Shown here one piece after another: positions 11,801 to 23,700 of a stretch of DNA of 64,000 nt. The stretch covers positions 152,775,577 to 152,839,576 of the forward strand of contig CP136065.1 of the NCBI GenBank assembly GCA_032622095.1, given 5' to 3'. Every line of letters begins with the position of its first letter. Within the stretch, counting starts at the first letter, position 1. The notes beneath the pieces were generated by a model. The model saw only the letters and a list, made by a program, of their open reading frames with translations, did no database searches and was not told the origin of the DNA. Source of the DNA: Siphonodentalium dalli (Eukaryota; Mollusca; Scaphopoda; Gadilida; Siphonodentaliidae). A program made the translations under genes and the position numbers.

Positions 11801-12690
11801 ACAACTTGATTGAACTGACAACCGTTTGCAGAAGGCATTCAGGCATTAAAACAGAGATAAAACCACTGTGTGGAGAAAACAACTCTGAAAGCTTTGAATA
11901 CTCTTGCCTGCATACATGCAGAAAACCAAACATATGCAATTGATGCATTATATGCATATATAAACATTATCAATATGAATCCTACGCGATTAGTTTCAAT
12001 TCGTAATAATTTGATTCCAGCAAAGCACTGAATTCCAAAATTCAGAAAAAAATCTACACAATACGTGAGCTCCATTTATTTGAAATATCCACATGTTCTT
12101 TTAATTTAAATTTAAATTTGATACGTGCACCTTGCGAGACCAGACCGGCTAAAGTGACCAGAACATTAGCTCACCCGGTAAGCCCGACCACGGCTTACAC
12201 TCAATCACTCATTAACACTAACCACATGCCTTTAGCATGAGATCCACAATGACAACGACTCAGTTGTACTCATACGTTACGCTTCAGACAAAAGTTTTGT
12301 ACCATACTGCGAAACGTCCAAAACAAATATTCACCCCAGCCAATCAGTTCATTTTTATTCGGTAGGATATATTTTAGAGCTAATTATAACCCCTCCACAA
12401 GACGCCCATATCAATTTCAACGGTCACGAAATTTGGCATGTCTGATTATATCGTAATCGACACGTAGATCAAAAGGGTGTAAAGCATATTAATATACCAT
12501 AACTCTGTTATTTCACATTTATTGGATAGTTCTTTCAGTTTCGGATTCAGAATCTTTTAGTTTTAATGGCGGAGGAAAGACCGCTTGGTTAATTAATTAA
12601 CTCGCTACACTATAGTCCTATAGTCATTAACGTCTTTGTAATAGAGTTAACTGTAATCGATAGATAACTATATCACAATCGATAATGCTA
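8852..12690. other. no gene recognised; AT-rich
   Basis: The stretch holds a poly-C tract near 8976-8990 and AT-rich sequence. A slightly GC-richer block at 9940-10090 is open on both strands (79 codons on minus, 40-odd on plus), but neither product was recognised and no splice-bounded exon stood out. No RNA gene was seen. Confidence 0.4.
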
Positions 12691-12902
12691 GCTGAGTGCT
12701 TACCCGTCCGCTCTGAAACTAATGTTGTCCTTATATACTACCAAACACATGCAGTGTTCAAAATATAAAACACTTGATTCGCGATTTGCCATTTTTTCCC
12801 GTTTACGAGTTTCGGTGGAATTTGCCAAAAGCCTCGACCCTCCCCGGGGCGTACGCCACCTCTCCGTTGGACAGGTTACTTTTATAGTAGAGCGGACATA
12901 CA
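12690..12902 (+). repeat. three-copy dispersed unit, copy 1
   Basis: The pattern is 'ccgtccgctctgaaact...ttcggtggaatttgccaaa...ctctccgttggacaggttactttttatagtagagcgg' with gaps. The same order of phrases recurs at about 17000-17215 and 18955-19165. It directly precedes the left arm of the 4-kb inverted-repeat element. Confidence 0.6.
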
Positions 12903-12906
12903 TATA

Positions 12907-15043
12907 CTCTAGTAGCTCATGGTGGTTTTGCATGCACTTGTTTGTCCAGAGCAAAACTCTTCATGAATCCACTAATTGAAGGTACACGAACAATATTTGG
13001 TTGGTGCCACATTTCCCATTGAGGGCGAAATGGGTCAAATGGCCACGCCCTTTTTGCGCGAAGTACTACCACCGCCGTGACTATATCTCCAGAACCGTTG
13101 GACATAGGGGGTCGAGTAACCACTCAAAATGTGCGGAATGGCCACATTATGGGGGGGTCAGTAATACATTTTCATATCCAAAAGTCAATGGTTTTTAAGA
13201 TAATTGCCAAAAACCAAAAACAATCCATTTTAAAGGGCCCAATTTTGGGGTTCAGCACTTTTATCTCAAAGCTGAGCCCCCAATTAGAATTTTATTCATC
13301 TATATCCATCGGTACCACATGTAGGTATAATTTCTGTACCATTATCGGATGGGATTGACCTTCAAGGAGCTCTTGACCCTGAAAATCCATATTATGGGGG
13401 GTCAGTAATACATTTTCATGTCCAAAAGTCAATGGTTTTTAAGATAATTGGCAAAAAACGATTTCAGCATGTTACGCAGCACAAGTATACAATACCACCA
13501 AGGCCACAGCATATGTATGACACTTTTTAAAGAACTATCCGAATTCTCTGATCGACTTAAGAGCACAATTGACCACACACAATGGGATTAGCTGGAAATT
13601 GCTGCTGAGGATGTGTTGACCCCGACACACAACATGAGCTCTTCACGACTGAACATGCCTTGGAAACTGGTGTGCTTTACCCAAAAATCAGGTAACAATT
13701 GTGCTCTAATCAACAGAAATGTACAGATTGAACAAAACAGATTTTCAAAATTTGTTATGAACATTTAACAGCTGATCTGATTTAAGTGACCAAGCTATGA
13801 AACATGCTAAACACTTTTACTAAATGGAATGACCAGCTGTTTGCTTCATGCAGCAGCAACATGTTGCGATCCTAAAATGGGTATTGCATCTGGGCATAGT
13901 AAAAACATGTTGTAATCAGATGAGAGATGACCATATATACCAGTATATATTTCAGAAGTAATCAATTCATCCAAAAGGACACCTCATCTCACAAAAAGTT
14001 TTAGGAAATGATGGAATTAGATTTGATTGGCCATGCTAGTTGCAGCACTTGCAGGTTGGAGAAGATGAGGGTCCATAATTTCACTAACATAATTCTTCAT
14101 AATAGGTAATAGCCCTCATAACGTACCATTTTAAAGATATTTTCATTTTCAATACCACCCCAGGTTAAGTGGTCCTGCTAATTTTATATTATGCTGATGG
14201 GTACTACTGGATTGCTATAATGTTTGTAGGTCGAAGCGATTCTGTTAAGTACCATCATTTTACCTAAAGTTGGTTATGTTTGCATTGTTTGGCTAATCCG
14301 AGCAATTTTTGCAAAAGTCAGTGTCTGTATGAAACATTCAAGAACATATATACTTCAAAATATTTAATGTGTACGCTGATAAACAACAGGAATAGTCATC
14401 TCAATTACGGCCAGTTTGTAAAAACCAGCACCCATTATTGAAATATTTCACAATATACATGTTTTTAATGTTTTCTACACATAGTGGCTTATTCTCGATT
14501 TGTTCAGATCGCTTTGCTCTACCTGAATATCATACCAAATTTATTAGTATCACCACTAAACTTGGGATGAATACTGCCAAATGAATATATTGTGATATAT
14601 AGGGCAGTGGAAAAATAATGGTTGAGTCTTTTCTAAATATAATTCTAGTAAAACCTACACAATACCGTCTTGGTCTGATAAGACTCAGAGTCATGTTTAT
14701 TTAGGAGTATAGACATGAAATCCACCAGTCTCATGAAAATTAAATGGGCTCTGCACTAGTAACATCTGGGCTCCTGGGACCCATTAATATTGACAAATGC
14801 AACACAAATGAAAAATACATAGTAACTTTCCTCAAACATAGATTATAACCTGACAATCATTGTGTTAAAATCAGTGTACATACGTATACGTAGGCATGAC
14901 CATATCATGTTTTTGAAATACTGCAGAGTGCAGACCATAAATTTCACTAGAATATACATGTAGTTACTGTATGTACATCACACACATAAGGCGACTGACA
15001 CACATACACGTACCTGCATGGTTCACAATATTTGACATGTAAA

Positions 15044-15108
<65 letters not shown>

Positions 15109-16863
15109 CTGTGCCTATAACATCAAACCAAACGGTTTACAGTACTTTTACTGACATTTTTGGAGTGGCACATATACATACATAAAAAATAAAGGTCAAT
15201 TTAAAGGGACGAAATGAAAAATAAATTTGTGCAACTATAATGGAGATCTATATTGCATTACAACATCCAGAAATCTACAAAATCTACAACATCCACAAAT
15301 CTACAAAATCTACAAAATCATCTGACTATCATAGTCATTGGTAATGTGATCATTTTTCCTTGATAAGTTGAAACATGAGGGAGGATTGCATAGCATGGCT
15401 ACCTGCAGAATGTAGATTTGTATGTATTTATATATGCATATCAACTGATGCTTGTATTTTTCTTCTAACTCTCTCTGAGCTCACAACGCAACAGGATTGC
15501 ATTCGGAATTTCAAGCCCATAAACCTAGACACTTTAGAATCAAGCGTGCCAAATAAATTTCCATGAACCTCACATGAACTCACTCAGTTGAACACAAGGA
15601 ACGATTGTCAAGTTGGAAAATATTCTGTATTTATGGAAGCCCTATATTTTTAATGTGTGGATTTATTATAACTGGACATATATTTGTTAGTTTTGAACAG
15701 GGCAATATATTTTAATATTACTGCAACTGCATCTTTCTTATGACTTATTTTCTTACAAACTCCCAAATTTGAACCAGAAACAATTTAGGGCAAATATACA
15801 TCTACGTGTACGTATACATATATCAGGATATAAATATAGGCAATCATGCCAAGCTAGCCATTATTTGTTCTAAAATAATGTACGTGTTAAGGACATTATA
15901 GAACCTTTATACAAAATGGTGATGCAGCCAATCAAAATTGATGTGGGACTGATAAAGACACAACCTGCTCGACTACCGAATCATACTGATTGATCAAATT
16001 GTAGTAACTCAACATTTACTAAACCTACTTGTGGGCTGAGTATAATTCAATTCAACATTAGAATACCATAAAAACACCCTGTTCTCCCATAAGTTTAAAG
16101 AAAATAACACATTGAACTCATTTACAAGTATATTGCTAATGTGATATATGTCATTCCATTTATAACCATTTTGGCAGCCATCTCACATCAAAGGCCATGA
16201 AATCTAGATAACAAAAGATGAACTACATTCAAATTATATGACCAGGTAACCTTTTTGTAGGAGTTTTAGGTTACTGATCAAATACCCCATAATTGATGAT
16301 TTCCTCAACATCTTTGTTATTGGGAAAATGTCTGTTTTTCATTCTACGACCAATATATTCCATCCAAAAACATTATTTTCAGGGTCAAGAGCTCCTTGAA
16401 TGTCAATCCCATCCGATAATGGTACAGAAAATATCAGAAATGATACCTGTATGTGGCACCGATGGATATAGGTCAATAAAATTCTAATTGGGGCTCAGCT
16501 TTGAGATAAAAGTGCTGAACCCCAAAATTGGGCTCTTAAAAATGATTTTGTTTTGTTTTTGGCAATTATCTTCAAAACCATTGACTTTTGGATATGAAAA
16601 TGTATTACTGACCCCCCATAATGTGGCCATTCCGCACATTTTGAGTGGTCACTCGACCCCCTATGTCCAACAGTTCTGGAGATAGAATCACGGCGGGTGG
16701 TAGTACTTCGCGCAAAAAGGGGCGTGGTCATTTGACCCATTTCGCCCTCAATGGGAAATGTGTCACCAACCAAATATTGTTCGTGTACCTTCAATTAGTG
16801 GATTCATGAAGAGTTTTGCTCTGGACATACAAGTGCATACAAAACCACCATGAGCTACTAGAG
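12907..16863. mobile_element. 4-kb element with about 485-bp inverted terminal repeats
   Basis: Left arm 12907-13387 and right arm 16375-16863 are inverted copies. Ctctagtagctcatggtgg at the left start pairs with the right end, and ctccttgaaggtcaatcc-type text pairs at the inner ends. Both arms carry the phrases 'cgccctttttgcgcgaagta' and 'gacatagggggtcgagt'. The 3-kb interior is AT-rich and carries no recognisable transposase. It has a (TA)n run and a second partial copy of arm text at 13393-13455. It is best explained as a non-autonomous fold-back or TIR element. Confidence 0.75.
15045..15105. repeat. (TA)n microsatellite
   Basis: About 30 uninterrupted TA units inside the 4-kb inverted-repeat element. 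Confidence 0.95.
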
Positions 16864-16999
16864 TAATATAGTATATCGGTGAACATATTCATGCATTTGC
16901 CTTGCTCCTTGATAAGTCCGTTTGAATTTGCGTCATAAAGAGTGGGTTTGAATTTGCGTAATATATATCACCCGTTAGCAACGTTACACGCTACCAGGG

Positions 17000-17215
17000 T
17001 TAAACCGTCCACTCTGAAACTTTGAAAAGCGTACTAATCTTGCGTTTAGATATTACTAATCACATCCACTCGTCGAAAAGTTTTTATCTCAATATCTGAT
17101 TTTCGGATTAATTTTCCCCATTTGATTTTCGGTGGAATTTGCCAAATCTGAAACCTGCCCGACACAAACACTCCGTTGAGCAGGTTGCGTTTATAGTAGA
17201 GAGGTCAAATTTTGT
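17000..17215 (+). repeat. three-copy dispersed unit, copy 2
   Basis: It shares the ordered phrases 'aaaccgtccactctgaaact', 'gaaaagcgtactaatcttgcg', 'ttttcggtggaatttgcca' and 'ctccgttgagcaggttgcg' with the copies at 12690 and 18955. A poly-G tract near 17227 follows. Its flank 'ggcgtacccagggg...tcggaaaaaagtga' reappears inverted at 18787-18832. Confidence 0.65.
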
Positions 17216-17219
17216 AGGC

Positions 17220-18954
17220 GTACCCAGGGGGGGGGGGGTCGGAAAAAAGTGACATGACATTAGGCTGAAAAAACTTTTTTCCGGCTCTTGGGTACCCACC
17301 ACCCCCTTATTTGAAGGAAACAATATTTTTTCCAATTTCATGCGGGGTACCCACCCCCTTTTTACCTCCAAATCTGTGATATCACACCATTTAAGCTTGA
17401 TGGTCAGTATTACAGTTACCCTATTTCGATTTCTGGTTCTTCTAAGTCATTCCAACTTTTGTAACAACACGAAACAGGTTCTAAAAAAATACCTGGAAAA
17501 ACCCAAAATAACACACAGAATACATGTGCTGATCAGTAAATTATTGATTGATTCTTCCCCAAATATTGTCTAAGGTAGCTCATAATGCTCATTATACATG
17601 TAAACAAATATAAAAGCATTAGTGTACCTTCTTTTCATCACAGAAAGTGTAACTTTAGATGTGTCCCATATTATCACATGAATTTATGTCAATTATGATT
17701 TTTGAAAAAATTATTAGGGCAACACCACCTGGCAATTAACTCTCCAACAATACAGGTATTCAGCTGAAATCCACTATGTATCACAAAACTAATTTTCATT
17801 TCCATGAGCTGAGTTCTTGGGCTAGGTACTGTGCTAAGGCCAGACTCAGGTCAAGCATTCATACAAATACATGTACTGCGTGTAAATAGAAACTTGAAAA
17901 TAAGACGGTCATATGCAGTCTGCAGAATAAGCTCCAAGGAGGGTGAGTTTTGTGATGCTACCCAGCAGAGTGTGCTATAGCATTACCAAATTCACCATAT
18001 GTGACCCTCATATGTAAGCTAGTTCTCCATGGTTGGTCGAGACCAAAATAGAATGAGGTCGTTAGAGGTTGAATTTGTTGATGCTATGCCGGTAGTATCG
18101 CCAAATTCGCCCTCTGCAGACTTCGATCATTTTGCTGATGACCAGCACATTATTTTTAGACTTGCATATTATATTAAGTTATATTATATTTTCTTTCCTT
18201 TCTTTTCACTCATCTGTTCTGATTTTGTTTATTCCACTTAGCAGCCTTCTCCATATCTACACATTCAAGGTCTATGTATGCTCGCCCAATCTTTTATCTG
18301 GGTCCCACCATCTCAATATTATTATCTCAGTGATATGCGTTGTTGCAGTCTACAGTCCCATGCAAAGTTCCGATACAATTTTGACTGAGTCATCTGGTCT
18401 GATCAGGTATAATGAGTAAATATTAATGAGATAAATGAATAGCTTTTTTCATTTTATTTATATTAAAGTTTATTCATGTGCTACATAACTGTCCATTTTC
18501 ATCTGGAACCAGTAGCATTGGTACATGGCAATGTGATCGGATGTAAAAGGCGAATTCCTGAGAGTTGGTTCGTAATCTGGATTTCTGAGAAGCATCATGC
18601 CCATATCCACACTAACTACCCCCCTAAGCACTGCCCTAAGTGTCATACACACCTTAACAATGATGCTGAACACTTTGAGGCATTTATATCGAAGAAATGT
18701 TGTAAGAGGAAAAAATTGCGACCACTCAGGAAAAAAGTGACTTTTTCGCAGCTGAACCACCCACCCACCCCGGCCTAGTGTATGGAAAAAAGTGGATGAC
18801 CCCCCCCCCCCCCGCCCCTGGCGTACCTACAGTATACCGGCTTACATGCCACTGCATTAAATTCGCTCCTTCATTGGCCAGTTTGGATTTGGGGCTAAAA
18901 ATAGGTTAGTGATAGACTACTTAAGTATACATATTTATGTTATATAGCGTTGTC
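17220..18954. other. repeat-like sequence without a recognised gene
   Basis: G/C homopolymer tracts lie at about 17227-17240 and 18800-18815 in inverted contexts. A small motif 'gagggtgaattttgtgatgctat...caaattcaccctc' occurs at about 17938-18000 and 18064-18115, and again at 43228-43298. Frames at 18029-18778 show no recognisable protein. Confidence 0.45.
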
Positions 18955-19165
18955 ACGAGTAAACCGTTCCATCTGAAAATTAGAAAAACGTACTGTAGAT
19001 GCGCTTGAACACTACCCATCAGATGTACTCGTCAAAAACAATTTATCTCGATGTTTTAATTTTCTCCCCTTTGCAATTTTCGTGGAATTTTCCCAAAGTC
19101 TTAACCCACCCCGACTCGCATTCTCCGTTGGGCAGGTTACTTTTAAAGTATAGCGGTTAAACTTT
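18955..19165 (+). repeat. three-copy dispersed unit, copy 3
   Basis: Third copy of the unit at 12690 and 17000. It shares 'aaaccgttccatctgaaaat', 'aaaacgtactgtagatgcgc' and 'ctccgttgggcaggttactt'. Confidence 0.65.
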
Positions 19166-19379
19166 TGGGACGTGCGTACAGTATGTCAACGTACCTGCTA
19201 CGACATTATCTTGCACTTTAATTAACCGGTTTGGATTTGGCGGGGAAAATAGGCGCAATATTTCCGTACCCCGTAACGCGGAAAGTCCTGGAAAAAAACA
19301 TTTTTAAGCGGTATATTCGTGTCCGGATCACTCGTCCAATTCGGCATATGCAATAAAAAATTTAGAGCGCTGGACTTAT

Positions 19380-19800
19380 AAAAACCAAAAAACAAAAAAC
19401 AAAAACCTCGGTTTATTCATCCTGGTGTGTAGTGTGTCCCTATTTATGGGCGGTAACTCCTCAGGGAAAGCGCGGACACAAGTGTTGATGCCCGTGGGCA
19501 GTATGGCATATCGAGGTGTGCATACGGTCCAATTTTCGATGCTCTGCTCCTTATAATTTCCGAGATAATAAAATGACATTTTTTCATATAAAGGGAGATA
19601 ACTCCACGGGGTAAACGCGGACAATATTCGTTATGAGCCAAATGCATAGAACTCATTTACCCCAATATACTTACCAATTTTGAGATTAGGGCGTTGAAAA
19701 ATACCGGAGTATAATAATAATGAAAAATATTCGAAAAAGGGCCATAACTCTGTCAAAAGATGTTGGACCAACATGCGGATACCTTTATTTTTAGTAGACC
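19380..19800. repeat. retroelement-like debris with 'agggagataactcc' phrases
   Basis: Three related phrases, 'gggcggtaactcctcagg', 'agggagataactccacgg' and 'gggccataactctgtc', suggest decayed SINE or LINE-type sequence. No element ends were found. Confidence 0.35.
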
Positions 19801-20529
19801 TTAGATGCATACAATCGCTAGAGATTTCACGTTCCTACTGCCATTAGTTTCTGAGTATTTCCAAATAAACGGAAAACGGCACCAGTACAAAAACAATATA
19901 CTTCCTTGGTTACACCATGGAAGTATAATTACAGGTTTGAACAGCACAGTGGCACTCTTGGCATTTGAAAGTCAAAGCGTCGGTGACGACTATCTTTTAT
20001 CACACAACAAGATGCCCATGCTGCTTCTAATCACATCGATAAACATTTTTAGGATATAATAACTTAAAATGCTGTGAAAACTACTGTATTTTCCTTTTAA
20101 GAAAGATGGGACACATGGGTCTGCACGCAGTAAACTATATATATCCAGCCATACATGTCACCTTGTATATTTTGTATACTGTATACACTATCCCTATATT
20201 AATTATAAACTGACTTGTATGTTCGAACATTAATACAACGCTACTGCGTGCGTGATGATGCACGCATGAGTTTACATAACATATATATATAAATTGATAT
20301 TTGTCTAGAATGTCTTGAATTAATGTAATGGAATAAAGATGATGATATCAACAGCTCACTTTATATCTCACTCCGTGTTACCTTAGCCATCCTTGCTGCC
20401 TATCCATATACTGGTCGTCTACCATGTCTGTGTGTGGTGTGTAACATCCAACTATCTACCATGATACTAATATTCTTCATTAATATCAGTATATAAATGG
20501 TATGTATTGTGTCTTTCAATATCCTATAG

Positions 20530-20739
20530 CTACGACGGTTATCAACATGGACACGGCTCTTGGGCAATTCAACAATCCACCACAGGGCGATATTGACCAC
20601 ACAATTCCTTGCTGTGGCAAAGTGAAAAATTGGCGAGTTGACCAAAGAGATGGTGGAGGAAACGCACAATACCAAATATGGAGACAAATTCTTCCGGGAC
20701 AGTTCTACCTTGTCGGAGAGACAGATCACACGGACTTGG
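20530..20739 (+). CDS. cadherin-like gene, exon 1 seen (phase 1 to 1)
   Basis: It runs from acceptor 'tcctatag' to donor 'gtttgt' and reads TTVINMDTALGQFNN, IPCCGKVKNW, QYQIWRQILPGQFYLVGE. The CCG-W-QIWR-YLVGE spacing looks like a beta-sandwich recognition domain found ahead of cadherin repeats in invertebrate proteins. I cannot name the domain. It enters in phase 1, so at least one earlier exon exists. Confidence 0.8.
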
Positions 20740-23700
20740 GTTTGTATATCCGGTTATCTCTCGTTTCGGCATGCACGAATATTTTCACCTTGCGTCGTTA
20801 GCCAGAGATGACCTGGTAGCAACCCTCCTCGGAAGTTCTCTGGAAACCCTAACAGAACACATATCTCACTTCATCAAGGAACTAGTACTATATTCTGCGA
20901 AGTTCCTGTACGTTCTCAGCACAATGAAAAGGAATGGCGTACAGCAATCCGTGTCACGTCCATTGTAATTATCTTCTCAACACCCACGCATGTTGTAACG
21001 ACTAACTGTCATATCTGTTGGACAAATCAGATGTTCCTGCAACAAAAGCTGTAGTGAACATTCAAATGCATATATGCTTCACTCGTGGTTTCCAACACCT
21101 CTCCATACTTGTACATAACGGCCCACCACACTGGCCAGGGGAGCCCACTTTAATCCAACTGTATTTATATGTCATGCGTATCGATCTCTCCTATACTTGG
21201 AGGTAATAAAGATATCTCATATCATGTTGGGGTACTGGGTTCAAATTATGCATGAGCGTATCTAATATATATTTTGGGACTTCTGTGTGTCTGTCTGTCT
21301 GTTAGCTATGGCCGGGAAAACGGCTGGATCGATTGAGCTCAAACTTCCAATCTAAGGTTAAAAATCACGGGCAGTGTTTACCGCCGTTTTGGAGAAACTC
21401 CCAGCACCCCTTCTCCACTCTCAATCACCAAAATGACCGTCGTTGGCACTGTGGGGTTAATCGCGTTGATAGTTAAAGAGCGTTCGTATCCGCAGTGTCA
21501 TTGATAAAGAGCGTATGCGTGTAATGTGATTCGTATGTCTGGGGGCAGACGTGAGCGCATGTGTCAGTATCAAGACATCAGCGTGTTGTGTGATTCTTAT
21601 GTCTGTCTTCGTACTTAGGGGTTCTAAGGAACGGGGGAGATTTTCATGGGGTAAGTTTTTCCACCCGAGGTGATCTTCACCTTGAAACGGGTACCCACAA
21701 ACGTACCTCTTTTAGGGACGGGTACCATCACTGGACGGGTACCATCATTTCTCTTCATTAAAAAGGCAGAATTAACTCAAATTAAATTAAAAAATTAACG
21801 GATTTCAAAGAAATTTGATACCTAGGTATACTTTTGTCGGGGGAGTGTTTTGGACGGGTCAAATCGTTACCCCGACCTGACCTTCACCTTCAAAATGGTC
21901 AATTCAAGGTCAAAGCCCGGACGAAGTCCGGTCACCTGCTAGTAAAGATATATTTTGGGATGGGGTTCATAAACAGAGAGAATTTGCCTTTCTACGGACA
22001 TGTTGTGACAGGACGATTCTCACCAAAATACTCAACACTTGGGAATTTGATGCAGGGACGTGTCGATATGGGGTTGGGTGCATCACCCTAATCTTCATTC
22101 CAAAGTTCTAAAGTTCATGATGATCCCACATATGATTGAATTATGGAGTTAAATGGCAATCAGTTGAAAAGTTTCGATCGGTTGGAGTTGTTGGGTTGGA
22201 TATTTTTAACAGTTGGAAATCTTGAGTAACCATTGCAGAATTTCAATCGAATGGGTGCAAACATATCGCTTCCCGGACTTGGAAATATTATCTGGTTCAA
22301 GGGATGGAGGTGCACTCGCGCACGGAGATCCTATACATCAACGTTACCGCGATTCCTGCCAGAAAAATGGCACTGAGTTTGAAATTATAGACTGGAGAAT
22401 AGGTTGTAATCATTCCAATAATTTAGTTTTCCAGCTAATATAACTGCTTTTTACAACAAGTATGACGAATTGACGATGTCCTACATTCAGTCTAATTTTG
22501 GTTGTAAAATCTAAGTTGGAGTGGGGTGCTACATCATGCGTACATTGGATTCCCTATATTCCGCCCTAATACGCAATCGAGGTGGGATAAAACATCTCAA
22601 ATTGATAGTTCGAAATTGAAATTTTTTGAAAAATCACGAATGTACAAGCCTTCTTAAAGTAATGTGGAACACTCTGCTGATGTGTCCAGAACTGAGTATC
22701 AAATAATCTTGCCCAATGTAGTTATTTATAAACGATGTACATGCACTGAATATTAGTGGCGTAATCATTGGCTTACATTTACCACTCAATAATTCGTCCG
22801 GAGTAGAGAAGTAAATATTACATTCGTGCGTATAGTTCAGACGTTGTGTTCTCTGAAATGGCAGTCGATGTGACTGGAATTTTCGACAATCTCAGTTGAC
22901 TGATACATTCTTCAAATGAAGATAGTGGTTGTGTACTAACTTATCAGTTTTACGCACTAAAATACGTCCACAAAATGTGGTTTTAACTTTTCTTTAACAG
23001 GTAGTGTTGCCAGCTACCCTACACCCAGTGCAGACATATTTGTTCAAGTCGGCGATCACTATGGGTTGTAAGTATCTAAAGACGATTTTATTTAACACTT
23101 TCTATACTAAATTGATTTTCCTACTCAGTAATAAAAAGTATACACTGAAATTATATATTATTCATCTGGAGGAAAAAAATAAGCAGGCGACATGCAACTA
23201 TGAGTACAAAAGAGGTCATTTTTATTGGATGAAATATTCAGATAATACGTTCAACAAACAACCTTTGGTAGTTTGTTGAACATGTTGTCTGAAAATTTCC
23301 CAAGGGATCAGAAGGGATAGCAATCCATCAATAAGTATTTAGTCTAAAAATGGTTAATAAATAATCACCACCGATTTGACTGTAACAGAGGCTGTCATAG
23401 TTCCGATAATTCAATTGTATAGTCAAAATTTGGCGTAAGTTCTGTGGATTCCTACATATTCCACCAATGTTCTGACGCAAAGGTCATGTCGAATTATTAA
23501 ATGATGCTTTGATCAATAATCAATCTATGCATAATCATACAGTTAGAACAAAGTCTTTCAAAAATAGAATACATTCTTCAATTCACGAATTTGAAATTAC
23601 ACCTTCGAAAATTTAATTTGAAGTTTGCCGATTTGCAGTTGGCTGTTAGTCTGTTAACCATCTAATTGTTACCAGACGAGTGAAGCCAGTTATCACAACA

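Noticed and set aside
15045-15105. TA run as a promoter or origin
   Set aside because: A simple microsatellite inside a transposon-like element, with no supporting context.
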